Shown: positions 29,829 through 37,427 of the stretch, piece by piece | Numbering within the stretch: the stretch's first letter is position 1 | How the letters are laid out: each line of letters starts with the position of its first letter | Origin: an uncultured Oribacterium sp. | Lineage (GTDB): Bacteria > Bacillota > Clostridia > Lachnospirales > Lachnospiraceae | Reading direction: 5' to 3' | Length of the DNA stretch: 64,000 nt | Assembly: GCA_934270345.1 (NCBI GenBank) | Contig: CAKQPT010000003.1 | Location: 62,001 to 126,000, forward strand | Notes under the pieces: model-generated | The model's input: the letters and a program-made list of their open reading frames with translations, nothing else | Databases searched by the model: none | Told to the model about the DNA's origin: nothing | Made by a program: the position numbers and the translations under genes

Positions 29829-30047
29829 CCCGGAGGACAGCCACCGGAAGCCATACGGAGAGGACGTGAAAAAGCAAAATTGTCCCCCTTAGAACCAGTT
29901 GGAGAATTTTTCCTTAGCACTCTCTGCAACACTGAGTTTTCATAAAGAAAACTCAGTCGTTTGCAGAGAGCCTACTGGTTCTTAGGGGGACAATTTTAGA
30001 CTTTTTCCGTCCTCGCAGTACTGTGCTTTCGGCGGCTGCCCTCCGGG
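29829..30047 (+). repeat. Long palindromic element R2, copy 2
   Basis: Begins 20 bp after the upp stop codon (minus-strand sense). Same layers as other R2 copies, with the same variable stem as copy 3 (TTGTCCCCCTTAGAACCAGT and complement). The outer arm itself differs (ACAGCCACCGGAAG) but its partner has changed to match (CTTTCGGCGGCTG), keeping most pairs. Confidence 0.9.
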
Positions 30048-30067
30048 CACCGCAACCAGGCTGCTAT

Positions 30068-30712
30068 TTACTTCGTACCGAAGATACGGTCGCCGGCGTC
30101 GCCCAGTCCCGGGCAGATGTATGCGTTCTCGTTCAGGCAACGGTCGAGGTTTCCGACGTAGATCTGTACATCCGGATGTGCCTCGGCGAGGCGCTTCACG
30201 CCCTCCGGTGCCGCGATGATGCAGATGAACTTGATCTTCTTGCCGCCGTGCTTCTTGATCTGGTCGATGGCATCGACAGCGGAGCCACCGGTCGCCAGCA
30301 TTGGATCACAAACGACGATCTGACGCTCCTCGATCGGGTTCGGCAGCTTGCAGAAGTACTCGACCGGCTGATGCGTGGTCTCATCACGATACATGCCGAT
30401 GTGGCCGATCTTTGCGCTCGGAACGAGTGCGGTCAGGCCGGATACCATGCCGAGGCCGGCACGAAGGATCGGCACGATGGCGAGCTTACGACCAGCCAGC
30501 ATCTCGACCTCAGCGGTCTCGATCGGGGTTTCGAGCTCGACGGTCTTCGTCGGCAGATCGGACAGCGCCTCGAAGCCCATCAGCATCGCGATCTCCTCGA
30601 CGAGCTGACGGAACTCGTTGGTTCCGGTGTGCTTATCACGCAGAAGGGAAATCTTGTGTGTAAGCAGCGGGTGGTGCATGATGTGTACATTTGCTCCGAA
30701 ATTATTTTCCAT
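30068..30712 (-). CDS. upp: Uracil phosphoribosyltransferase
   Basis: Salvages uracil with PRPP to UMP. 214 residues, normal. The PRPP loop region is [17 protein letters not shown] and the uracil-binding C-terminus is [32 protein letters not shown] precedes the ATG at 30712; an in-frame ATG ten codons earlier has no site. Monocistronic, with R2 copy 2 just downstream. Confidence 0.98.
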   Translation of the reverse strand: MENNFGANVHIMHHPLLTHKISLLRDKHTGTNEFRQLVEEIAMLMGFEALSDLPTKTVELETPIETAEVEMLAGRKLAIVPILRAGLGMVSGLTALVPSAKIGHIGMYRDETTHQPVEYFCKLPNPIEERQIVVCDPMLATGGSAVDAIDQIKKHGGKKIKFICIIAAPEGVKRLAEAHPDVQIYVGNLDRCLNENAYICPGLGDAGDRIFGTK

Positions 30713-30760
30713 GATAAACTCCTTTGATATGTGTTCCGGCATCCGCCGGTAGATAACGAA

Positions 30761-31438
30761 TCAGTGCTTCGCGACGATTTCCACCTCGCCCTTCGACTTG
30801 TAGATGCTGTTCGCATCCACGCAGCCGCGTACGGAGCTCAGCGGATAGACGTTCGTGTTGCGGCCGATGACGGTGCCCGGGTTCAGGATGGAACCGCAGC
30901 CCACCTCGACATGGTCGCTCAGCATCGCGCCGAATTTCTTTAAGCCGGTCTCGATGTCGCCGTCCTCGGTGTGCACCACGACGAGCTTCTTGTCTGACTT
31001 CACGTTCGAGGTCAGGGACGCAGCGCCCATGTGGGACTTATAGCCGAGGATCGAATCCCCGACATAATTATAGTGCGGAACCTGCACATTGTCGAAGATC
31101 ACGACGTTTTTCAGCTCGCAGCTGTTGCCGATGACGCAGTGCTTTCCGACCATGATGTTGCCGCGCAGGAATGCACACTGCCGCACCTCGGTCTCCGGCC
31201 CGATGATGATATACTCCGCGAGGTACGCGGACTCAAATACCGTCGCACTCTTATGTACCCAGACGTGCGGCTTCACCTCGTCATACTCGTCCTTCGGAAG
31301 CGTCGGACCGTACGCCGCGATAAAATCGTGGATCTTCGAAAGCGCCTCCCACGGATAGGTGAGGCCCTCGAAAATCGCCCCTGCCTCCGTATACTGGAGG
31401 TCATACATCGCCGCAATCGTTACATCTTCTTTTTTCAT
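30761..31438 (-). CDS. Left-handed beta-helix protein, nucleotidyl/acyltransferase-like
   Basis: 225 residues. Hexapeptide-type repeats (IIIGPETEVRQCAFLRGNIMVGKHCVIGNSCEL, then VEVGCGSILNPGTVIGRNTNVYPLSSVRG in shorter pieces) predict a left-handed beta-helix, as in the C-terminal half of GlmU-like sugar-nucleotide enzymes. No pyrophosphorylase domain is present, so acyltransferase or a structural role is possible. Encoded between topB and upp, all on the same strand, 19 bp after topB. Function not assigned. Confidence 0.8.
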   Translation of the reverse strand: MKKEDVTIAAMYDLQYTEAGAIFEGLTYPWEALSKIHDFIAAYGPTLPKDEYDEVKPHVWVHKSATVFESAYLAEYIIIGPETEVRQCAFLRGNIMVGKHCVIGNSCELKNVVIFDNVQVPHYNYVGDSILGYKSHMGAASLTSNVKSDKKLVVVHTEDGDIETGLKKFGAMLSDHVEVGCGSILNPGTVIGRNTNVYPLSSVRGCVDANSIYKSKGEVEIVAKH

Positions 31439-31456
31439 ATTTTCTTCTTTCTTTTA

Positions 31457-33541
31457 TTATAATGCCCGGATCCTCTCCGTCCGGCTGCGGACGAAGTCCT
31501 CGAGCTTCTCCATGTACTCGGCCTCGGTGATCGTACCATCCGCCACCTCCGACAGCCCCATCTCCCAGGAGGCGGTCAGCTTCGGATTCAGCAGATGCGG
31601 CACCGAAATCTTCACATAATACGCGATGTACTCACCGAGCTTTGTCGGCGACAGCACCTGCGTCTTCTTCTGCAACGCGATATATTTGTTATCCACGAGC
31701 TTCGTCAGAATGCCCGCACGCGTCGCACTGGTGCCGATGCCCGCGCCCTTGATCTGCGCCCGCAGCTCCTCATCCTCGATGAGGTTGCCGGCGTTCTCCA
31801 TCGCGAGGATCATCGATCCGGAGGTATAGCGCTTCGGCGGCGCGGTCTCGCCCTCCTTCACGCGGAGCGTCTCGAGCTGCAGCTTCTGCCCCTTCCGAAG
31901 CTTCAGCAGTGCCTCGCTCAGACTTCGGTTGTCCCCCTCATCTTCGCTCTCTCCACTGTTCCCTGCGCCAATGCTTCCGTCCGCAGACATCGTCGCGACG
32001 CCGTTCGGTCCCGCTGCCGAAGCAGCCATGGTCGAGGCATCCGACGTCGTGGCGCCTGCATTGGCCGGATCTGCTGCCGGGGACGTGCCACCGAGGGCGG
32101 CACTCCGGCGCACGTCGGCGACCTTCAGATAGCCCTCTTCCTTCAGGGCACGGGAGCTCACGCTGAAGGTCTCGCCCTGGCAGTCGATCGTCAGCGCGAT
32201 GCGCTCGTAGATCGCCGGCGGGAAGAAAATCGAGAGGAATCGACGGCAGATGAGCTCGTACACCTTCTTCGAGAGCGGCTTCAGCGACTGGTACTCGCGC
32301 TGGCCCTGACCGGTCGGAATGATCGCGTAGTGGTCGGCGATCTTCTTATCGTCGACGTAACGGGTTTTCGCGATGGTTTTAAAGCTGCCGGATGACAGGA
32401 TCTCCTGCGCCTGCGGAGCCACCGGCGCGTAGTTCGCGATGCCGCGGATGTTCTTCTCGATCTCCTTCGATACGGCGGTCGAAAGCACACGCGCATCGGT
32501 ACGCGGGTAGGTGGTCAGCTTCTTCTCGTAGAGCTCCTGCGCGATGGCGAGGGTCTCATCCGGGCTGATCTTGAACATCTTTGCGCAGTCGTTCTGCAGC
32601 TCCGCGAGGTTATAGAGCAGCGGCGGATTCTTCGTTTCCTTCTTCTTCGTAACAGCGGTCACGGTCGCCTCACACGGAAACGGCATGAAGCTCTTCATGA
32701 ACTCCGCAGCGCGCTCCGGCTTCAGGAAGCCCTTGCCGTCGTAGATGTCCGTCGGACTGTAGCGCGGCGACTGCTCCGACGGCTTCCAGTCCGCACTCAG
32801 TTTCGCACCCTCCCCGAGGGCGAAATCCCCGAGGATGCGGTAGAAGGTCGTCTTCTGGAAGGCCCGGATCTCCTGCTCGCGCTTGACGATCATGCCGAGG
32901 ACACAGGTCATGACGCGGCCGACGGCCACGGTCATCTTCTCCTCCGGCTTCATGCCGAGCTGCTGCTTGATCCGGTAGCGGTACTTGAGCGACAGCGCGC
33001 GGCTGAAGTTGATGCCCATGAGGTAGTCCTCCTTCGCGCGGCTGAACGCCGCTGCGGACAGGTGGTCATACTCGCTGTCGAGCTTCGCCTCGCGGATGCC
33101 GCGGAGGATTTCCTCGTTCGTCTGGGAATCGATCCAGACACGACGGCGCTCCTTCTCCTTCGGCACCTCCGCCATCATATCGACGAGCCGGTAGATGTAC
33201 TCTCCCTCGCGGGCACTATCGGTGCAGATATAGATGGTTTCGACGTCCGGACGGTTCAGCTGCTTCGCGACGACCGCGAACTGCTTCGCCGTGCCCTTAC
33301 TGACCTCATATTTCCATTCGTCCGCCTTTGGGATGAACGGGAGCGTGTCGAAGCTCCACTTCTGAAACTTCTCATCGTACGCCGCCGGATAGCTGAGCTG
33401 TACAAGGTGACCCACGCACCAGGTCACCACATAATCTTCATTTTCCAGGAAGCCGTCGCCGCGCCGGACGTTTTTCATGCCGAGCGCCTGCGCGAACTGC
33501 TGCGCCACCGACGGCTTCTCTGCGATAAATAATTTCTTCAA
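31457..33541 (-). CDS. topB: DNA topoisomerase III (type IA)
   Basis: Decatenates and relaxes DNA by passing single strands. About 694 residues. TOPRIM motifs FIAEKPSVAQ and CTDSAREGEYIYR; the catalytic tyrosine is in LTTYPRTDARVLS (about residue 340). An Ala/Gly/Ser-rich insert (about 485-545, around DPANAGATTSDASTMAASAA) interrupts the C-terminal half. The start is uncertain: TTG at 33541 gives the usual (M)KKLFIAEKPSVA and has GGGAGG 4 nt upstream; a GTG four codons earlier is possible but has no site. Confidence 0.95.
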   Translation of the reverse strand: MKKLFIAEKPSVAQQFAQALGMKNVRRGDGFLENEDYVVTWCVGHLVQLSYPAAYDEKFQKWSFDTLPFIPKADEWKYEVSKGTAKQFAVVAKQLNRPDVETIYICTDSAREGEYIYRLVDMMAEVPKEKERRRVWIDSQTNEEILRGIREAKLDSEYDHLSAAAFSRAKEDYLMGINFSRALSLKYRYRIKQQLGMKPEEKMTVAVGRVMTCVLGMIVKREQEIRAFQKTTFYRILGDFALGEGAKLSADWKPSEQSPRYSPTDIYDGKGFLKPERAAEFMKSFMPFPCEATVTAVTKKKETKNPPLLYNLAELQNDCAKMFKISPDETLAIAQELYEKKLTTYPRTDARVLSTAVSKEIEKNIRGIANYAPVAPQAQEILSSGSFKTIAKTRYVDDKKIADHYAIIPTGQGQREYQSLKPLSKKVYELICRRFLSIFFPPAIYERIALTIDCQGETFSVSSRALKEEGYLKVADVRRSAALGGTSPAADPANAGATTSDASTMAASAAGPNGVATMSADGSIGAGNSGESEDEGDNRSLSEALLKLRKGQKLQLETLRVKEGETAPPKRYTSGSMILAMENAGNLIEDEELRAQIKGAGIGTSATRAGILTKLVDNKYIALQKKTQVLSPTKLGEYIAYYVKISVPHLLNPKLTASWEMGLSEVADGTITEAEYMEKLEDFVRSRTERIRAL

Positions 33542-33616
33542 TTCGCCTCCCACTGATCCATGTACGAGCGCCGCCCGTGGATGTCCTGTGGGTGCTTCGA
33601 AAAGAAGTACTTCTGT

Positions 33617-34678
33617 TTACTGAAGCTCCCACTTGTAAATCGTCGTTGTGTCGTATTCCTCGCCGGCCTTCACGATGCTGGTCGGCCACTCCGGCTTGTG
33701 CAGGCAGTCCGGATAGTGCTGGGTCTCGAAGCAGTACGCGTAGCGTGGGCCGAAATGCGCACCGTTCTTGCCCTCGAAATCACCGTTCATGAAGTTTGCG
33801 GTATAGAACTGCATGCCCTCGAGATCGGTATAGACGGACATTCGGATGCCGGACTCCTCCGCATACGCAGAGGCGACGAGACGTACGTCCCCGTCGTAGT
33901 CATTGAGCACCCAGTTGTGATCGAAGCCGTTTGCAAACTTCAGCTGATCGAAGTCCGCGTTGATGTCGCGCGCGATCACCTTCTCGGTGGTGAAATCCAT
34001 TGGGGTGCCGGCCACCGGCTCGATGCGACCGTACGGAATCGAAATCTCGCTGGCTGGTGTATAAGCGTCTGCATTGATCCAGACACGCTGATTCATCGCG
34101 TCGCCGCTGTCGTAGCCGTTGAGGTTAAAGTACGCGTGGTTCGTCATGTTGAAGACGGTGTCCTGGTCGGCGGTCGCCTGATAGTGGATCTCGAGCGCGT
34201 CGTCCTCGGTCAGGGTATAGGTCACGGCCACCTCAGCGTTGCCTGGGAAGCCCTGATCGCCGTCCGGGGAATGCAGCGAGAAGATCACGTAGCTGCCGAG
34301 ACCGGCATCCGCATAATCCGCGTCCCAGATGCGGCTCCGCCAGTAATCCGGACCGGAATGCAGGTTGTTGGCGCCGTTGTCATTGACGGCGAGCGCATAA
34401 TGCTTTCCACCCAGCTCGAAGCCCGCCTGACTGATACGGTTCGCGTTGCGGCCCACCGGCTCGCCCATGTGACCCGGATTCGCAAGCAGAAGCTCCGTCT
34501 GGTCGACGCCCAGCACTACATCCCGCATGTTTCCGTCCTTATCGCGCACCAGCATCGTAAGCCAGGTACCACCGAGGTTCGTAAAGCTCGCCTCCGTACC
34601 ATGCTGATTCGTAATCGTATATCGCTTCACCTCACGGCCATCCTTCAGTGTACCAAGCACTGATTCTCTCACTGACAT
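33617..34678 (-). CDS. galM: Aldose 1-epimerase (galactose mutarotase)
   Basis: Interconverts alpha and beta anomers of galactose or glucose, feeding the Leloir pathway encoded at 44-48.5 kb. 353 residues. Typical segments PVGRNANRI, NLHSGPDYW, the catalytic histidine region FNMTNHAYFNL, and the catalytic glutamate in CFETQHYPD. CGATGGGAGGAACATGCG precedes the ATG at 34678. It is separate from galKET, 75 bp upstream of topB, and the gap before it holds repeat R1 copy B. Confidence 0.95.
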   Translation of the reverse strand: MSVRESVLGTLKDGREVKRYTITNQHGTEASFTNLGGTWLTMLVRDKDGNMRDVVLGVDQTELLLANPGHMGEPVGRNANRISQAGFELGGKHYALAVNDNGANNLHSGPDYWRSRIWDADYADAGLGSYVIFSLHSPDGDQGFPGNAEVAVTYTLTEDDALEIHYQATADQDTVFNMTNHAYFNLNGYDSGDAMNQRVWINADAYTPASEISIPYGRIEPVAGTPMDFTTEKVIARDINADFDQLKFANGFDHNWVLNDYDGDVRLVASAYAEESGIRMSVYTDLEGMQFYTANFMNGDFEGKNGAHFGPRYAYCFETQHYPDCLHKPEWPTSIVKAGEEYDTTTIYKWELQ

Positions 34679-34890
34679 CGCATGTTCCTCCCATCGAAGA
34701 TGCACTATAGAAAATGCAGGGCAGATATTCATCGCTGATCACCATCACTCTCTCCGTACCCTTCCAGAGGGTCCAGGACGATCAAGCGTGTCATCGGCAC
34801 TGCCCATAAACTGCAAGTATTATACTCTATTTTCAGGCTCGTTTCTACCAGAGAAACGAGCTGCTCAGGAGTCCCTTTTCTCGCGCGAAT

Positions 34891-34975
34891 CTTAAGAATT
34901 TCGTAATGGGGTCTGACCCCATTAAATTTTTCTAAACAGAATCTAAACAATAAGTTTATGGGGTCAGACCCCATA
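34891..34975 (-). repeat. Dispersed 85-bp repeat R1, copy B
   Basis: Reverse-oriented full copy of the repeat at 2132-2213: AAGAATTTCGTA, palindrome, A/T-rich linker, palindrome. The two copies differ at only a few positions. It fills the gap between the asd terminator and galM; the bases 34679-34890 show nothing else I recognise. Confidence 0.85.
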
Positions 34976-34980
34976 AACTC

Positions 34981-35008
34981 AAAAAGGCTCCGCATGACGC
35001 GGAGCCTT
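34981..35008 (-). terminator. Terminator of asd
   Basis: 10-bp stem AAGGCTCCGC with complement around ATGAC, followed on the minus strand by TTTT, 12 bp after the asd stop. Confidence 0.85.
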
Positions 35009-35019
35009 CAGCTGAATGA

Positions 35020-36102
35020 TTATTTCTTTGTGATGTAGCCCTTCTTTGCGAGGTACTCGGCTGCTTCTACGCCGCCGCCGGCAGCACCACGGAGGGTGTT
35101 GTGGCTGAGACCGACGAACTTCCAGTCATAGATGGAGTCCTCACGGAGACGGCCGATGGAGATGCCCATGCCGTTCTCGTAATTCACATCGAGGGAAACC
35201 TGTGGACGGTCGTCCTCCTCGAGGTACTGGATGAACTGCTTCGGTGCGGACGGAAGCTCGAGCTCCTGCGGCTCACCGCGATAACTGCGGAGTGCCTCGA
35301 CGAGTTCTTCCTTCGTCGGCTTCTTATGGAACTTGACGAAGACCGTCGCGGTGTGACCGTTCAGAATCGGTACACGGATGCACTGTGCAGAGATCTTCAG
35401 GCCATCGATGAGATCGATATGATCCCCCTCGAGGCTGCCGAGTACGCGAAGCGGCTCCTTCTCGGACTTCTCTTCCTCACCACCGATGTACGGGATGATG
35501 TTGTGCTCCATCTCCGGCCAGGACTCGAAGTTCTTGCCGGCACCGGAAATCGCCTGGTAGGTGGAAACGATCACCTCATACGGCTCGAACTGCATCCATG
35601 CAGCGAGGGCCGGCGTGTAGGACTGGATCGAGCAGTTCGGCTTCACGGCGATGAAACCACGGGTGGTGCCGAGACGCTTCTTCTGTGCCTCGATGAGCTG
35701 ATAGTGATCCGGGTTGATCTCCGGAACGACCATCGGTACATCTGTCGTCCAGCGGTGTGCAGAGTTGTTGGAAACGACCGGGGTCTCCGCCTTCGCATAC
35801 GCTTCCTCGATGGCCTTGATCTCGTCCTTCTTCATATCCACTGCGGAAAATACGAAGTCGACATCCTTCGCAACCTCTTCTACCTTCGAAACGTCCTGGA
35901 CGATCATGTCCTTCACTTCCTCCGGCATCGGAATATCCAGCTTCCACTTGCCTTCTACGGCCTCTGCATAAGTCTTACCTGCAGATCTCGGGGACGCTGC
36001 AAGCGTCGTCAGCTCGAACCAAGGATGATTTACAAGCAATGTAATAAAACGCTGGCCAACCATTCCAGTCGCACCAAGAACACCAACCTTTAACTTTTCC
36101 AT
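35020..36102 (-). CDS. asd: Aspartate-semialdehyde dehydrogenase
   Basis: Reduces aspartyl phosphate to aspartate semialdehyde for lysine, methionine, threonine and cell-wall diaminopimelate. 360 residues, of the archaeal/fungal-type Asd length and style. NADP loop VGVLGATGMVGQRF, SNNSAHRW, catalytic cysteine in VKPNCSIQSY (about residue 155), and SGAGKNFESWPEM. GAGGAGACTGAA precedes the ATG at 36102. Monocistronic. Confidence 0.96.
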   Translation of the reverse strand: MEKLKVGVLGATGMVGQRFITLLVNHPWFELTTLAASPRSAGKTYAEAVEGKWKLDIPMPEEVKDMIVQDVSKVEEVAKDVDFVFSAVDMKKDEIKAIEEAYAKAETPVVSNNSAHRWTTDVPMVVPEINPDHYQLIEAQKKRLGTTRGFIAVKPNCSIQSYTPALAAWMQFEPYEVIVSTYQAISGAGKNFESWPEMEHNIIPYIGGEEEKSEKEPLRVLGSLEGDHIDLIDGLKISAQCIRVPILNGHTATVFVKFHKKPTKEELVEALRSYRGEPQELELPSAPKQFIQYLEEDDRPQVSLDVNYENGMGISIGRLREDSIYDWKFVGLSHNTLRGAAGGGVEAAEYLAKKGYITKK

Positions 36103-36215
36103 TTCAGTCTCCTCAACACTTTTAATGCGCTTTGATAGATACGTATATGTTTCCGTATTGTATTACTTTTAACTGCGAGTGGCAATATAACAATTTCGAA
36201 TAATAATATTAACCT

Positions 36216-36383
36216 TCACCCGAAGGTGACATTATTCTTTAAAAATCCTTCAACATCCGGGTTTTTGGGACACAAAAAATCGGAAAGCATTCTGATCAAT
36301 GCAGGCTCTCCGACGTCTTCATCACTACCTAGGGCAAGATACTCACGGATGTTGATGATCGTATAATCATCTCTGACCGCCAC
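36216..36383 (-). pseudogene. Truncated GNAT-type toxin gene (N-terminal fragment)
   Basis: About 55 residues from the GTG at 36383, overlapping the end of the antitoxin-like gene. The text DDYTIINIREYL...MLSDFLCPKNPDVEGFLKN resembles the N-terminus of GNAT acetyltransferases paired with small antitoxins in clostridia; such proteins run to about 160 residues, so the acetyl-CoA-binding part is missing. I read it as a deletion remnant. The family call rests on a short stretch and is tentative. Confidence 0.5.
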
Positions 36384-36561
36384 TCGTTCTCTTCCTCGCT
36401 TCCATGAATTTTCTGAGGTCCGCTTCACCTTTAATCTGTTTTACAGAAAGCTGATGACGTACTGGGCGATTATTAGCAGACTTCTCGATTGCTTCAACAA
36501 AGCTCTCTACCTGCTTTTCCCCAGATATAACAAAACTCTTCGTAATACTTGAAGTTGCCAT
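36367..36561 (-). CDS. Small antitoxin-like protein
   Basis: 64 residues, start ATG 36561 after the strong site GATAAGGAGGTGGTTGT. Starts MATSSITKSFVISGEKQVESF, ends KFMEARKRTSGGQR; similar short proteins precede GNAT toxins in clostridial genomes. It overlaps the broken toxin gene by 17 bp. Its last 39 bp occur again, identical, at 37369-37407, where no intact gene exists. Confidence 0.6.
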   Translation of the reverse strand: MATSSITKSFVISGEKQVESFVEAIEKSANNRPVRHQLSVKQIKGEADLRKFMEARKRTSGGQR

Positions 36562-36739
36562 ACAACCACCTCCTTATCATATGTATCGATAGCACAAACT
36601 GTAAAACTATCTTGTGTATATAATACTAATACAAAAACATTTGTTTTGCAATGCTAATAGTATTTTAATTTTAATAAGCTCCCCTAACTGCGTAACAGTT
36701 CAGCCGGGGTGATTTGGTAAACTGGATCATTTTCAAGGT

Positions 36740-37200
36740 GTCTTTACTCTTCCTGCTTTACTCTTCCTTGGTGCCATTAGTTTGAGGCTGCCACTCAGTG
36801 TTTTTCACAAATCTACTTTATCTCGTTCGTATGCCATTAGGATTTTTCACAGTTTCCTCTCCTGGCGAGTCTATGACATTAAGTCCTGTCCTTCTCGCCT
36901 TTTATTATCCGAGTGAAATCTCGATTTTTGACGCAATACCGCCCTTTTTTGAAGCAGTGACTTTATATCTGCCTCCGCTTTTCTTCTGCAAACGCCCTTT
37001 GGCCGTGCCTTGACGCCACATACTTAATGTCACAGCTTCGTATATTTCCCCATCTGTGAAATAATCTAATGGCACAGCTCTCTGAAATTAATGATTTGTA
37101 AAAGTCACTTAATGGCACGGATCTTGAAAACGCCCCGTTTGTTACAAACTCCAGAAAATATAATGGCATCACTCTTTGAAATCGCTTCTTTGCGAAAATC
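36740..37200. repeat. Gene-free array of degenerate 42-60 bp repeats in two opposed blocks (R4)
   Basis: Three units on one strand (cores GCCATTAG at 36773 and 36833, GACATT at 36875) face four units in the other direction (AATGKC cores at 37026, 37068, 37111, 37162; spacing 42, 43, 51). Each unit pairs the AATGGCA core with a TTTGTGAAA-like box about 20-30 bp away. No gene is supportable in 36562-37427. Purpose unknown. Confidence 0.6.
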
Positions 37201-37211
37201 GAACTCAAATG

Positions 37212-37307
37212 GGCGTCGATTTTTTGTTTGCCTGCTTGGGGCGGGGCCGATATGTAAGCAGGTAAAAGATGTTCACTGGGGTGGGCAGGCAAACAAAAAG
37301 AGACGCC
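37212..37307. other. Inverted repeat with T/A-rich arms beside the R4 array
   Basis: GGCGTC, T6, GTTTGCCTGC on the left (37212-37235) matches its complement at 37285-37307. The arms look like two terminator halves about 50 bp apart. It could end transcripts entering from either side. Confidence 0.5.
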
Positions 37308-37368
37308 TGGTATGGACGCCTCTCTTAAAAACGCAGCTGGATAGAATCTGGTGTTACAGGGTGTATGG

Positions 37369-37420
37369 TCATCTCTGACCGCCACTCGTTCTCTTCCTCG
37401 CTTCCATAAATTTTCTAATG
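37369..37420 (-). pseudogene. Orphan copy of the antitoxin 3' end
   Basis: 39 bp (37369-37407) identical to 36367-36405 plus a looser match beyond. In the antitoxin frame it encodes KFMEARKRTSGGQR. It abuts the stop of the topoisomerase A gene. The two copies bracket the R4 region as direct repeats about 1 kb apart. Confidence 0.7.
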
Positions 37421-37427
37421 TCTTCTA

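Noticed and set aside
36216..36428. Longer frame from an ATG at 36428 for the toxin fragment
   Set aside because: It would read through the antitoxin in another frame with an Arg/Lys-rich leader; the GTG at 36383 gives a start that matches related toxins.
36740..37200. Possible CRISPR array
   Set aside because: Repeats are degenerate, uneven in spacing and face both ways; no cas genes are in the window.
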